From positions 62,001 to 126,000 of the forward strand of contig NZ_NPDL01000008.1 in assembly GCF_002811475.1 (NCBI RefSeq): DNA of 64,000 nucleotides, given 5' to 3'. Source of the DNA: Leptospira hartskeerlii (lineage in GTDB: Bacteria; Spirochaetota; Leptospiria; Leptospirales; Leptospiraceae). The position numbers and the translations under genes were made by a program. Every line of letters begins with the position of its first letter. Within the stretch, counting starts at the first letter, position 1. Positions 17,617 to 26,788 of this stretch are shown in pieces. The notes beneath the pieces were generated by a model that was not told where the DNA came from, searched no databases, and saw only the letters and a program-made list of their open reading frames with translations.

Positions 17617-18486
17617 ATGTTTAAAAAGTTTATATTCGTTTTTTACGGGATCTTCTTCTTCCCTTATTATCTTTTCTCCTCAGAAATATTATTCAAGAAT
17701 GGAGATGCTTTTATCGCGGAAGAAGTCTCGGAAGAAGCGGAATACATTCTTCTTTCCTGGAAGGATAAAAAATACAAAATCCCCAGGTTGGAACTCCAAC
17801 GAATAGATCCCAGAAAGAAGGGACCTGATTCTTCATATCGATATTCGGAATTCAAACTAACCGACGGAACCCAGCTTAAAGGTATCTTGATCGAAAAGAA
17901 GGAGAACAAACTTATCTTAAAAACGGAACTTGGTTTTGTTGAATTAGAGAAAAGTAAAATTCCATCTCAAAATTTTGAGGAAATCTCTTCCGAGTCCCCT
18001 ATACTCCCGGAGAAATACATATTAGAAACTTCTAAACAAAGAGAATGGAGGATCGGATTTTTCGGTTCCGGATATTATTCCTTGGGTGTATGGGCGCAGG
18101 CGTTTCCCCTCACATATGGAGGAGGTGCATTTTTAGAAAGAGATGCAAACTCTAAGTTTTGGTTCTATGGGCTCTCTTCCGAGGCATCTATCGGAAAGGG
18201 TAAAAACGGAAACCTAAGTGTATGGAGCCAATCTGCGTATTTTGGAAAATATTACGGAATATCTTCTCCTTATTGGCTGCTCGGATCCGGTTTCAGCAAT
18301 ACAGCCCGGTCCGGAGACGAAAAAACATCTGCGATCAATCCGGATCTAATTTTTGAATTCGGCTGGAATTGGCAGATTGAATCCGGATCTTCCATCCGAA
18401 TAGGTATCCGTTCTCAATGTAGCATAGAAGAAGGTTCTAATTTTTGCAGATCCGGATTTAAGTTCTCTTGGGGGTTTTCTATATGA
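17617..18486 (+). CDS. Exported protein with LSm/SH3-like repeats and a probable C-terminal barrel
   Basis: 289 residues, not recognised. A signal peptide (about 1–22) is followed by two similar beta modules: EILFKNGDAFIAEEVSEEAE (about 24–66) and FKLTDGTQLKGILIEKKENK (about 79–118), each of the form 'x-L-x-(N/D)G-x-x-(I/L)-x-G/A-x-(I/V)'. The rest (about 150–289) has alternating aromatic/glycine strands and ends SGFKFSWGFSI, compatible with a small outer-membrane barrel. It heads a three-gene operon; its stop overlaps the next start (ATGA). Confidence 0.75.
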   Translation: MFKKFIFVFYGIFFFPYYLFSSEILFKNGDAFIAEEVSEEAEYILLSWKDKKYKIPRLELQRIDPRKKGPDSSYRYSEFKLTDGTQLKGILIEKKENKLILKTELGFVELEKSKIPSQNFEEISSESPILPEKYILETSKQREWRIGFFGSGYYSLGVWAQAFPLTYGGGAFLERDANSKFWFYGLSSEASIGKGKNGNLSVWSQSAYFGKYYGISSPYWLLGSGFSNTARSGDEKTSAINPDLIFEFGWNWQIESGSSIRIGIRSQCSIEEGSNFCRSGFKFSWGFSI

Positions 18487-19844
18487 GAAGAATATATTCT
18501 GTTTTTATAATTTTCTTTCTAACCTTACATTTTTGTCTCTGCACAGCTTCCGGCCTCTCTGAAATTTTAGGAGAAGAATCTGCCAGGGCGGAATTTGCAT
18601 TTGTAGCTAAATTAAGTCCGAATTCCGCAGTTTTTTCTTGGAATTGCTCGAAAGCCTCAAAAGGTACGATGTATACGAACGATGGGATCTTTCCTAACGT
18701 CCACTCTTCAAAAACTCATTTTTCAGAATGGAAAAACTTAAGTCCAAATACATCTTACAAAGTGATTTTAACCTGTGGATCACAAAAGTTAGAAGAAGGT
18801 AGTATTTTAGAATTTACCACTTGGATCTCGAATGATCCTCCAAAAACAAGAGGGATTTGGATCTTAGGAGGAATCGGGAATGACGGACTTCCGATCAGAG
18901 AAGTGGATCTATTCGATCCCGTGACGGATATTTGGTATTCTTCCATTACATATGTTCCAACTCCTCGGGCATTTGCCTCTATCGTTCATCATAAAAATAA
19001 AATATATGTGATCGGAGGAATGGAGAATGTATCCGGAACTTATGTTTCTTCTTCCAAGATAGAAGTGTATGATCCTTATGCGGATCTATGGGAAACAAAG
19101 GCTTCTTTGCCTTCCGGTTCTATCGGAGCGGTGGCAGGTTCCGTTGGAGATGAGATCTATATTCTCTCCGGATCTAATTCTACGGATATGACAAATGGCC
19201 CGGTATTTAATACAATTCTAAAGTTCTATCCGGAGCTTGGAACAAACGGTCAATGGATCTCTTTTTCTTCCGCATCTACGATATTCAGCAGAGTGGATAT
19301 GTCAGGTTGCGCGATCAATGGTGTCATTTTTTATACTGGTGGTAGGACTTACAACAGCGGAAGCGCAAACTCAAGCACCGATGGTTTTGCTGCTTCTGCA
19401 AATACCACTACTTCTTTCAGCGAGCCTAGTTTGGGAGAATCCAAACATGGGGGAGGAGGAGTTTGTATTTTACCTTCTTCCCAAGATCTTTTTCCCGCAG
19501 ACGGAGTTTACTTCGCAGTTGTAGGAGGTTCAACAGGTTCAGGAAATGTTTTCCAACCAGCGACTTCTATTATTCCAACAAATCGAACTGAGTTTTACCA
19601 ATTAGGTTCTGGCTCCTTTTCTCTAGGCCCGAGTCTTCCTGCTTCTCTTTATTTTCCTGCAGCCCAAACTTCTTATGAGACTCGTAAAATTTTCTCTTTC
19701 GGCGGAGCTTCTTCCATTAATATTCCTGAAGATACTGTGTACTTTTTAGATTCCGGAAATCCATTGGGTTCTGCTTGGGTAACTCACACTTTGCCTATGC
19801 CTAGAAGAAGATATGCTCATAAAGCGGTTCGGATCGACAGATGA
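18483..19844 (+). CDS. FN3-like plus Kelch-repeat lipoprotein
   Basis: 453 residues. The signal peptide ends near TLHFCLC, so one of these cysteines is a plausible lipidation site, though the lipobox is imperfect. A fibronectin-III-like module follows (about 30–115: LSPNSAVFSW, WKNLSPNTSYKVILTC). Kelch beta-propeller blades come next, with the usual GG plus spaced Tyr/Trp pattern: GIWILGGIGNDG, KIYVIGGMENVSG, EVYDPYADLWE, EIYILSGSNS, VIFYTGGRTYNSG, KIFSFGGASS. It is probably a surface or periplasmic binding propeller. The ATG at 18483 overlaps the upstream stop, and its own end overlaps the next gene by four bases, so the operon is tightly coupled. Confidence 0.83.
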   Translation: MRRIYSVFIIFFLTLHFCLCTASGLSEILGEESARAEFAFVAKLSPNSAVFSWNCSKASKGTMYTNDGIFPNVHSSKTHFSEWKNLSPNTSYKVILTCGSQKLEEGSILEFTTWISNDPPKTRGIWILGGIGNDGLPIREVDLFDPVTDIWYSSITYVPTPRAFASIVHHKNKIYVIGGMENVSGTYVSSSKIEVYDPYADLWETKASLPSGSIGAVAGSVGDEIYILSGSNSTDMTNGPVFNTILKFYPELGTNGQWISFSSASTIFSRVDMSGCAINGVIFYTGGRTYNSGSANSSTDGFAASANTTTSFSEPSLGESKHGGGGVCILPSSQDLFPADGVYFAVVGGSTGSGNVFQPATSIIPTNRTEFYQLGSGSFSLGPSLPASLYFPAAQTSYETRKIFSFGGASSINIPEDTVYFLDSGNPLGSAWVTHTLPMPRRRYAHKAVRIDR

Positions 19845-20446
19845 GATTACTGTTTTCGGAATCTGCAGTTTTTAGAATATTCGCATTTTGTATTCTTCTA
19901 CTCTCTCCTTTATTTTTACTTTCAGAAGAAGATTCGTTAGAAGATAGATGGATTCAAGAAGGAAACATTCTATTGGAATCCGAACAATTTGAAGAAGCTG
20001 AGCTATTAGCTAATTCCATTTTAGAATCGGATCCCTCCAACTCTAAGGCAGAATTTATACTAACCCGGGCGTGGATCGGAATCGGCAAAGAAGAAAAGAA
20101 AAAAGGAGATTTCTTAAAAGCAAAAGAATATTTTGAAAAGGCCTACGAAAAATGGCCTCTGAATGAAAGTATCCGAAAGGAGCTTTCAGAGTTGAATGAG
20201 GCTCCTCGTCAGTATAAAAGATCGCTTGCGTCATTTAGAAACAATTCTATCTCACAAAGTGCATCCAATAAAAGCATAGAAGATCTAACGATTAGTATGA
20301 ACGTTCTACGCTTAGAAATTGAAAAACTAAAAATCGAATTAGAAACAGAAAGATTAGAACGAACGAATGAAAACGGTTGGAATTGGACTTATTTACTTTT
20401 AGGAATACAAATCACAGTCTTATTTGCAATATTTAGAAAAATATAA
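19841..20446 (+). CDS. TPR-containing membrane protein
   Basis: 201 residues. The N-terminal signal or anchor (about 12–29, LLLSPLFLLS) is followed by tetratricopeptide-like helices (about 36–115: AELLANSILESDPSNSKAEF, LKAKEYFEKAYEKWPLNESI), a predicted coiled coil (about 145–178, MNVLRLEIEKLKIELETERL) and a C-terminal membrane span (about 183–199). The topology suggests a periplasmic scaffold tethered to the inner membrane. It is the third gene of the coupled operon with the Kelch lipoprotein and the barrel protein; the biochemical role is unknown. Confidence 0.78.
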   Translation: MRLLFSESAVFRIFAFCILLLSPLFLLSEEDSLEDRWIQEGNILLESEQFEEAELLANSILESDPSNSKAEFILTRAWIGIGKEEKKKGDFLKAKEYFEKAYEKWPLNESIRKELSELNEAPRQYKRSLASFRNNSISQSASNKSIEDLTISMNVLRLEIEKLKIELETERLERTNENGWNWTYLLLGIQITVLFAIFRKI

Positions 20447-20478
20447 TATTCAGACCGGCCGGCGGAACTCTCTAAAAT

Positions 20479-21120
20479 CTAAGCACTAAACGCAATTCCT
20501 CTTTCTGCTGCGATCTCTCTAGCAGTTTTACCGTCCTCTGTTTTTAGTTCCGGATCTGCACCTTTGTCCAATAGTAAAGAAACAATCTGTTCATTTCCTT
20601 GTCTTGAGGCTGCGATATGGAGCGGAGAAAAGCCGCCATCTTGCGTAAAATTAGGATCCGCACCATTTTCCAAAAGTAATGCAACGGCATCCGCTCTCCA
20701 AGAAGCAACAGCAGAATGTAATGCAGTATTACCGATCGATAATTTACTTTTGGATTTAGCGTTTATGTCCGCTCCCTTCTCCAACAAATATTGGATAATA
20801 GAAAGTCTTCCGAAGTGAGAAGCGAGATGTAAAGGGGTCCAACCGTCAGGACTATAAGAATGAACGATATTTGGATTGGAATCTACGAGTTCTTTAACAC
20901 GATCTGAGTCTCCCAAAGCGGCCGCTTCGAATAGATTGAGCGGAATTCCTAAGGTAAGATATGAATTTACTATCTCCTCTTTGCCGTAATAGAGAGCGAA
21001 TAGTACAGGAGTGATCCCTTCCGGATTTTGTTTAGAAGCAAGATCCGGATTTTCTCTCAATGAATAGATAACTTGGGCTTTATGACCGGTAGCGATCATT
21101 TGGAACATATCGGAACTCAA
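20479..21120 (-). CDS. Ankyrin-repeat protein
   Basis: 213 residues built of about five to six ankyrin repeats, for example DGWTPLHLASHFGRLSIIQY, GNTALHSAVASWRADAVALL and GGFSPLHIAASRQGNEQIVS. No signal peptide is seen, so it is cytoplasmic, and ankyrin arrays mediate protein–protein contacts; no enzymatic domain is attached. The start is TTG at 21118–21120, supported by GGAGG eight bases upstream; the first in-frame ATG (21108) is too far from it. It is convergent with the TPR operon, with 32 bases between them. Confidence 0.9.
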   Translation of the reverse strand: MSSDMFQMIATGHKAQVIYSLRENPDLASKQNPEGITPVLFALYYGKEEIVNSYLTLGIPLNLFEAAALGDSDRVKELVDSNPNIVHSYSPDGWTPLHLASHFGRLSIIQYLLEKGADINAKSKSKLSIGNTALHSAVASWRADAVALLLENGADPNFTQDGGFSPLHIAASRQGNEQIVSLLLDKGADPELKTEDGKTAREIAAERGIAFSA

Positions 21121-21212
21121 ATGTTAGGCCTCCGAAAAACAACGAAGGATCATCCATTCTTTTAAGGCTTTGTCAATCCGGTTTCGACCTTACGTAAAGA
21201 ATTCTATTGGAA

Positions 21213-22373
21213 TTATTCTTTGAGCTGTATCAAGTCGAAAGGTTGGAGGTCCACGGAGATCGGTGCAGGAGTTAAAAGTCGATTGTCTCTCGTATCGAAC
21301 ATCGTAACGCCAGGCTGAGTGAATTGAGTATTAGAAACGTAAAGTATCTCGTCGTCCGCAAGCAGGATTGTGGTCAAACTCGCATCATAAGAAGAAGGGA
21401 TAAAAAGTAAACTTGCCAGTTTCTGACCTGTGCTTGGATTAAATACTTGTAATGTTTTATTGAAAGAAGCATCCAGAACGCTTGCATAACCCAATTGTTC
21501 GTCTTTGATCTGTACTCCAAGTATATCCCCGCCCGCAGCAGTTTCCGGAAATAAAAAGCCCGAGCGAAAAGTCCGGGTGGAAAGACGAAATGCCACTACC
21601 CCACCGTCAATCTGGCTTAAAAAACCCATTCTATTTGCTGCGGCAAAGACCAAATGAGTCTCTCCGAAAAGTTCCAACATCTGCGGTTTGCCCACAGGAT
21701 TCGGCACCGGAAATGTATAAGTAGAAATAATAGAATCTGTTACAGTATCTATCTCCAACAGAAGCGATCCCCAAGCCCCCGGAGGAAAATATCCGCTCGG
21801 ATCATTTCGATCCAATCTTTGTAATACTACAAAAAGACTGGTACCTACAATCTGCATTCCGGACATTTCAGGTAGATTATCAGGAATTGCGCTTGGTTCA
21901 GAATATCCACCTAAATCGATCTGTCCTAAATTCGCTCCAGTTAAAGGATGAATAATCCTTAATATTCTAGATCCATAAAGTGATACATATGCCTTGTTTT
22001 GGCCTACAATCGCAATGTCCGTAGGATTTGTCCCGGCCCCCATGGACCATTCCGCCACTGTTTGGAAACCGAAATCCGGATCCAAAACTTGGATACTATC
22101 CCTATTTAAACGATTTAGAATATACACTCTATCATTTCCGAATCTGGCAACAGCATCGGAATGAATAGGTGTCAATCCGGGATAAGAAAGAAGAAGCTCC
22201 GGATTTAAGACCTTAAACCTTCCTCCACTCGCAAAATCAGTAGTAACAACTCCGATATTATTCGGAAGATTTGGAGTTAAGAATAGAGTGTATAAAGGTG
22301 GTCTTTCAATATCACCGCAGAAGGAAAAGAAGATAATGAAGAAAGGAAGAATGATACGTGTTTCGAATCTCAC
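21213..22373 (-). CDS. Beta-propeller lipoprotein linked to the cobalamin receptor
   Basis: 386 residues. The signal peptide ends FIIFFSFC, a plausible lipobox with Cys19. The mature part is a series of about 45-residue beta blades of YVTN/YncE style: DRVYILNRLNRDSIQVLDPD, NKAYVSLYGSRILRIIHPLT, EIDTVTDSIISTYTFP, ETHLVFAAANRMG, EILYVSNTQFTQPGVTMFD. The fold is most likely a seven-bladed propeller. The gene starts one base after the stop of the TonB receptor and is therefore under the same cobalamin riboswitch. In Bacteroides the surface propeller lipoprotein BtuG is encoded beside BtuB and captures vitamin B12; by context and fold this is a candidate functional counterpart. Orthology to BtuG is not shown. 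Confidence 0.82.
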   Translation of the reverse strand: MRFETRIILPFFIIFFSFCGDIERPPLYTLFLTPNLPNNIGVVTTDFASGGRFKVLNPELLLSYPGLTPIHSDAVARFGNDRVYILNRLNRDSIQVLDPDFGFQTVAEWSMGAGTNPTDIAIVGQNKAYVSLYGSRILRIIHPLTGANLGQIDLGGYSEPSAIPDNLPEMSGMQIVGTSLFVVLQRLDRNDPSGYFPPGAWGSLLLEIDTVTDSIISTYTFPVPNPVGKPQMLELFGETHLVFAAANRMGFLSQIDGGVVAFRLSTRTFRSGFLFPETAAGGDILGVQIKDEQLGYASVLDASFNKTLQVFNPSTGQKLASLLFIPSSYDASLTTILLADDEILYVSNTQFTQPGVTMFDTRDNRLLTPAPISVDLQPFDLIQLKE

Positions 22374-24476
22374 TTAAAACCTCCCACTCAAGGTGATAAA
22401 CCAATTTCTTCCCGGCAAAGGATATCCTACAATATCCTCCACTCTCTTATCTCCCATATTCCTAAGATCTATGCTTAAGAGCAGTTCTCTGGGAGTCTTT
22501 TCTCCTTTTTTACTAGGATCTTCTTCTTCAGGAGAAGTATATAGTACAAGTGTAAGATATGCGTTCCAAATCTGACGTGCAGGTTGGTAATTTACATATT
22601 CGTTTGTCCTATCCTTGAAGACAGCTCCCACATATACACCTTCAAACCCAAGTTCCCAGGTTTTTCCTCTGTATGCGATCGTTCCTGAGATCTCATGTTT
22701 TGGTCGAAGAGGAAGATATTTACCGTTCAAATAAGGTGCAGGAGAAGTGTTAATCGCTTCCTGATAAGTATATTCTAATAGAAATTTCCAGCCTTTGTAT
22801 TCGGTTTTATGGGAAACTTCCGCGCCATCAATTCGTGCAGAGTCCACATTTTCTGGTCTCAAAGTGAATTGAGAATTCGAAATGAATAGGATCATATCCT
22901 TGATCCTTTTCCTAAAATAGGAAATTGTAATATTAGATTTAAGCTCTCCGTTTTTATATCTTCCTGTAATACCTGCGTCCCCATTCTCACTTCTTTCAGG
23001 TTTAAGAGAATCGTTCGCGATGATCGTTCCGACTTCTCCGAATAATTCTAGGAAACTTGGGATCCTGTATTGCCTTGCGATATTGGATTTGAATTCCAAA
23101 GAATAATTTTCTTTTTCCCAAAATCTCCAGAGAAGTCCTGTTTTAGGATTCGAAAACTCGGTGGTTTTTACTGCAGAAGCGAACGGGTCTTGTTTTCTAT
23201 ACCAAGGTTCGTCGGATTGGAATTTATCCCTGTAAGAGTCCCAGGAAACTCCAGGAGTCAGAACTAACTTTCCGTCCAAAAACCGGAATTCGTCCTCTAC
23301 TTGAAAAGTTGTGTAGGTCCTTGTTTTTCCGGGTTCGTATTTAAGATCTATATTTTGAGGAGTACTTCTGGATCTTTCAAATGTTTCTCTTTCTACCCCT
23401 GCATGGAATTTCAAAATTTGATAATATTCTAATAAATAGAAAGTAGGAGTGACCTGGAACCCGGACTGTCCCATATGCGCAGTCGAGTTAGGAGTTCCTT
23501 TTGAAAATTCAGATTTTGGATCGAATAGATCGTCGTTCGTAAATGAAGTAAAAGTCCGAGTTTCTAATCTTAATAACCCATCGAATAAACCCTTTGTATC
23601 CGTTCCCAAAGAGGATGTATTTCTAAGATATCTACGATGGACTTGCTGGGTTTGGTTACTTGCAGGTCCAGGAATCCCGTGAAATCTATAATTGAGATCA
23701 TTCCAAAATTTGATCTTGGTAGCTCCGATATCCCCGCTAAGTCCGATCATACCGGAAGTCCTTTCGTACTCCGCATTTCTTCTTTTGTCAATCGTGTCGT
23801 CCAGTGGATTGACAAGCACGGTCCCGTGATTATTTAGATAGGAAAAGTTTTGGTCCGATTTTTCTCCCAACAAGAACACGCTAGTCCCGATCCCGCCATA
23901 AGTTCCTGTATGCGTTATGCTACCCTTTCCGGTATTAAAACTCCCTGCTCCGATATTAACACGAGTTTTAGGAGGGCCCGATCCCGTTCTTGTGACTAAG
24001 TTTACACTTCCACCGATCGCTGAACCGGAAAAGCCGACAGGAGCACCACTTCTATATACTTCTATACTTTGTAGATTATCGAAGGGAAGATCCGCGAGGT
24101 TTACTTCTCCTCCTTGCGCATTATTAAAAGGAACTCCATCTATAAAGATCCTGGTTTGGTTCGGGTTCGTTCCTCGAAGAGAAAGAGTAGAATAAGAACC
24201 TAATCCTCCATATCTTCTAATCCTAACCCCTGCTTCTCTTTCTAAAACGTCCGGAAGGTTCGTATAACGTGCATTGTATTGGTCCAAATCGATCGAAGTC
24301 TGAAAACCTGTTGGGTTTTTTCTGAAATTTTCGGGTTGAGAATTTGAACTGGTCTTCCCCACCACTTTTACTGTGGAAGTTTCGGTCTTCTGGGATTCTT
24401 GGGAAAATATTTGGAAGGAAAATAAAAAGAGCCCTAGATGAAGTATCTTACCGAATCGTTTGGGTCTTTTATACAT
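22374..24476 (-). CDS. TonB-dependent outer-membrane receptor, BtuB-like (cobalamin uptake)
   Basis: 700 residues. A signal peptide (ends QIFSQ, about residue 25) is followed by a TonB-box-like STVKVVGK (about 34–41), a plug domain (about 50–170: [48 protein letters not shown]) and a 22-strand-type barrel ending in an aromatic residue (FITLSGRF). These receptors import scarce nutrients with energy from TonB–ExbBD. The cobalamin riboswitch directly upstream makes vitamin B12 or a related corrinoid the likely substrate; sequence alone would not fix that. The start has AAGG six bases upstream. No calcium-site or B12-contact residues were checked. Confidence 0.92.
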   Translation of the reverse strand: MYKRPKRFGKILHLGLFLFSFQIFSQESQKTETSTVKVVGKTSSNSQPENFRKNPTGFQTSIDLDQYNARYTNLPDVLEREAGVRIRRYGGLGSYSTLSLRGTNPNQTRIFIDGVPFNNAQGGEVNLADLPFDNLQSIEVYRSGAPVGFSGSAIGGSVNLVTRTGSGPPKTRVNIGAGSFNTGKGSITHTGTYGGIGTSVFLLGEKSDQNFSYLNNHGTVLVNPLDDTIDKRRNAEYERTSGMIGLSGDIGATKIKFWNDLNYRFHGIPGPASNQTQQVHRRYLRNTSSLGTDTKGLFDGLLRLETRTFTSFTNDDLFDPKSEFSKGTPNSTAHMGQSGFQVTPTFYLLEYYQILKFHAGVERETFERSRSTPQNIDLKYEPGKTRTYTTFQVEDEFRFLDGKLVLTPGVSWDSYRDKFQSDEPWYRKQDPFASAVKTTEFSNPKTGLLWRFWEKENYSLEFKSNIARQYRIPSFLELFGEVGTIIANDSLKPERSENGDAGITGRYKNGELKSNITISYFRKRIKDMILFISNSQFTLRPENVDSARIDGAEVSHKTEYKGWKFLLEYTYQEAINTSPAPYLNGKYLPLRPKHEISGTIAYRGKTWELGFEGVYVGAVFKDRTNEYVNYQPARQIWNAYLTLVLYTSPEEEDPSKKGEKTPRELLLSIDLRNMGDKRVEDIVGYPLPGRNWFITLSGRF

Positions 24477-24511
24477 TGAGGCCTTAACTCCCGAAAGCCA
24501 GAGAATTGAAA

Positions 24512-24692
24512 GTAGCTCGGATAGGTTTTCTGACTCACGCCAAGGTTCGGACCCTTCCCGTCTTTCGACAGTGGTCTTGTCCGACCGTTTAGGCGTTTAC
24601 AGCTGCGGGTACAGTTCCGGGTTTTCACCGGATTCCCTTTTCAGATCTACTTGCAAGACCAGGTTCCCAACCCAAGTCGGAGGGGCAATCTG
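24512..24692 (-). ncRNA. Cobalamin riboswitch
   Basis: The minus strand carries the conserved cobalamin-aptamer blocks in order: GGGAATCCGGTGAAAACCCG (24642 down to 24623), CTGTACCCGCAGCTGT (24618 down to 24603), CACTGTCGAAAGACGGGAAG, and the B12 box GTGAGTCAGAAAACCTATCC (24537 down to 24518). The 5' limit near 24692 is approximate. The box ends about 40 bases before the TonB-receptor ATG, so repression probably acts on its ribosome-binding site when adenosylcobalamin binds. This is a well-known RNA class and the match is strong. Confidence 0.93.
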
Positions 24693-24719
24693 AAAAAGGA
24701 GACTTTGGAGAGGCCAGTG

Positions 24720-24822
24720 TGTAGGAACTCCTACATTTTCGAATTCTCAAAGAAATATTTTCTTGATGTAAGATAAAAATCGGAAAGGATTCACGAATTC
24801 GTGGCCCAAAGGGAATTCCCTT
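24720..24822. promoter_or_regulatory. Three palindromes between riboswitch and divergent exported-protein gene
   Basis: TGTAGGA–AC–TCCTACA at 24720–24735, CACGAATTCGTG at 24792–24803 and AAGGGAATTCCCTT at 24809–24822. The last two are perfect palindromes, both centred on GAATTC, with centres 18 bases apart. They may be operators or small intergenic repeats. They lie 37–139 bases before the ATG at 24859; no clear -10/-35 pair could be assigned. Confidence 0.45.
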
Positions 24823-24858
24823 CGGGTCTACCTACATAACAGGGAGCACCGAACTCGA

Positions 24859-25599
24859 ATGAAACGATTTTCATCCTTAAGATTTCTTTTATTAGGGATC
24901 TTTCTTTTAACTACCTCATCCTTATCCGCAGCCGGAACTTATTCCGAGGGTTGGACTGTTGCAAAATTGATCCAATTCGAAAGCAGAGGGGTCATCTTTG
25001 AATCCTACGAAGGTTTGTTAGAAGTTTATACTATAAACGATTCAGAAGCTTGCGACGAAATGAAAGACGAATGTTTTGTTCCAGCGAAACAAAAAATCGA
25101 ATTCAGTGTTCGTCCTGAAAACGCAGATGTGGTGAACTTCTTAAGCAAAAGTTTAAACCAAGAAATTTTGGTCCAATACAGGATCCATAGATTCGAACCA
25201 ATCGCTTTATCTTCGGACTACGAAGTGATCGGAGCACAACTCCAAGAAAGATCACTTCCTAAGGGTCTGCCTGATAAGATCGTAAGCAAAAGCAAATCCG
25301 GAGGAAAACGAAATTTTTCCGTTACTGGACGTATTCTAAGTTTGGAATATAAGGGAACCATGGTAGGGACTTGGGAAGGATTATATCTGGATGAGACCAG
25401 AAATAAAGTACACCCATTCTCAGTAACAGACGAAGAGATCGCGAACTTCGCTACTAACACTCTTAAATTCGGACTTAGGTACTTCATAGGAGTTTCAGTT
25501 GCCTACGTGACCGGTTGGAGAGATTCTCGTTACGATATCTATGAGATCAACTTTAAAGCACCAGCGGGAGCATTGGAACCTACCGGAAAGACCGAATAA
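24859..25599 (+). CDS. Exported protein with two repeated beta modules, function unknown
   Basis: 246 residues, not recognised. A signal peptide (about 1–25, LLTTSSLSAAG) is followed by two modules that resemble each other: GWTVAKLIQFESRGVIFESY then EGLLEVY (about 31–58) and FSVTGRILSLEYKGTMVGTW then EGLYLDE (about 153–181). Both read 'V-x-x-(L/I)-x-x-x-E-x-(R/K)-G-x-(I/M)-x-x-(S/T)-(Y/W)-E-G-L', so the protein is an internal duplication of an about 120-residue unit. Cys79 and Cys86 in EACDEMKDECF could form a loop. It diverges from the riboswitch and ends at a bidirectional terminator. Confidence 0.75.
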   Translation: MKRFSSLRFLLLGIFLLTTSSLSAAGTYSEGWTVAKLIQFESRGVIFESYEGLLEVYTINDSEACDEMKDECFVPAKQKIEFSVRPENADVVNFLSKSLNQEILVQYRIHRFEPIALSSDYEVIGAQLQERSLPKGLPDKIVSKSKSGGKRNFSVTGRILSLEYKGTMVGTWEGLYLDETRNKVHPFSVTDEEIANFATNTLKFGLRYFIGVSVAYVTGWRDSRYDIYEINFKAPAGALEPTGKTE

Positions 25600-25624
25600 T
25601 TCACATTAACGTTTTATTAAATAG

Positions 25625-25662
25625 AAAGCCGATGCTGGAGTTGTTCCTGCATCGGCTTTTTT
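25625..25662. terminator. Bidirectional rho-independent terminator
   Basis: An 11-bp perfect stem AAAGCCGATGC (25625–25635) / GCATCGGCTTT (25649–25659) with a 13-base loop and a T-run on the plus strand; A-rich sequence on the other side allows use from both strands. It sits between the convergent genes ending at 25599 and 25666. Confidence 0.9.
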
Positions 25663-25665
25663 ATT

Positions 25666-26712
25666 CTAAGGGTGGAAATTTCCATCTAACTGGATTTTAG
25701 GTCCTTTTCCCGGAAAATCAGATTTAGTTAAAGACTGGATCAGTTCCGTAGTCTTAGCATCCGGATCAGGCGCAGGGATCCCATTTTGGCTTAATTGCAA
25801 TGGATGGATCTTACCTTTGATAAAATTCCCTTGTTTGTCGAGGTCCGCTTCCAAGACCAAAGAATAACCGCCATATCCTTTCGTGGAGAATACTCTATAT
25901 CCTAAAAAGTTCCCTAAAGAATATGCTATCAATTTTCCTTTATACAATTCGAATGCTCTTGGTAAGTGAGGACCATGTCCAATGAATAGATCTGCACCTG
26001 CATCGATCAAAGCGTGAGAAAGTGCGACTAGGTTTCCTCTATATTCTCCGTAAAATCTTTCCTGCTCATTTTTTACGTGTAAGGCCGGTCCACCTTCCGC
26101 TCCGCCATGAACGGATATAAAAACCAATTGAGCTTTTTTCTTGGCTTCTTTTACGAGAGCAACGCCTTCTTCAATTTGGTTCACATGATTATGAGCGCTT
26201 TCCATATGACTGAATCCGATCCAAGCCACTGAAATTCCTTTTACGTTCATATATGTGATCGCACCTTTTTTTCCGGTGAATCTAACTCCCGCTTCGGAAA
26301 GATTTTTACCTGTATCTTCGAAACCTTGTTGGTGAAAATCTAAACTATGGTTGTTCGCGATGGAAACTATATCGAACCCAACATCCTTTAGGATTTTTGC
26401 ATATGATGGAGGAGTTCTGAAAGCGAATATAAGAGGGCGATTGATATTTTTAGCACAATGAGGATAATCAGTCAGAGTGCTTTCAAAATTCGCAAATAGT
26501 ATATCTGCACCTCTTAAACTCGGTTCAACCTGAGAGAACAAAGTGTTTTTAGGATCGGACGGAAGTTTATTCTCCGGATAATTGGTTCCCATTACCAAAT
26601 CTCCCACCGCTTTGATCTTCAAAGTTTCCGGTTCTACGGATTCGATCGGCTGGCATTGAGAAAATAAAAGAGAGAGTCCCAAAAGAGAGGACAATGCAAG
26701 GATTCTATACAT
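25666..26712 (-). CDS. CapA-family (PgsA-like) metallophosphatase-fold lipoprotein
   Basis: 348 residues. The signal peptide ends LLFSQC, a lipobox. The CapA domain (about 30–320) shows the family motifs [78 protein letters not shown] and [12 protein letters not shown]. CapA proteins were named for poly-gamma-glutamate capsule synthesis, but the fold is a calcineurin-like phosphatase and most homologues outside Bacillus are uncharacterised. No capB/capC genes lie nearby, so a capsule role is not supported. The terminator downstream is shared with the convergent gene. Confidence 0.9.
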   Translation of the reverse strand: MYRILALSSLLGLSLLFSQCQPIESVEPETLKIKAVGDLVMGTNYPENKLPSDPKNTLFSQVEPSLRGADILFANFESTLTDYPHCAKNINRPLIFAFRTPPSYAKILKDVGFDIVSIANNHSLDFHQQGFEDTGKNLSEAGVRFTGKKGAITYMNVKGISVAWIGFSHMESAHNHVNQIEEGVALVKEAKKKAQLVFISVHGGAEGGPALHVKNEQERFYGEYRGNLVALSHALIDAGADLFIGHGPHLPRAFELYKGKLIAYSLGNFLGYRVFSTKGYGGYSLVLEADLDKQGNFIKGKIHPLQLSQNGIPAPDPDAKTTELIQSLTKSDFPGKGPKIQLDGNFHP

Positions 26713-26788
26713 AGTGGAAGGATTTTAAAAACCCTATCCCTGGAAAAGCGGTTTTTCTAAGTTCGGGACGGCTTCAATTACCTACATT

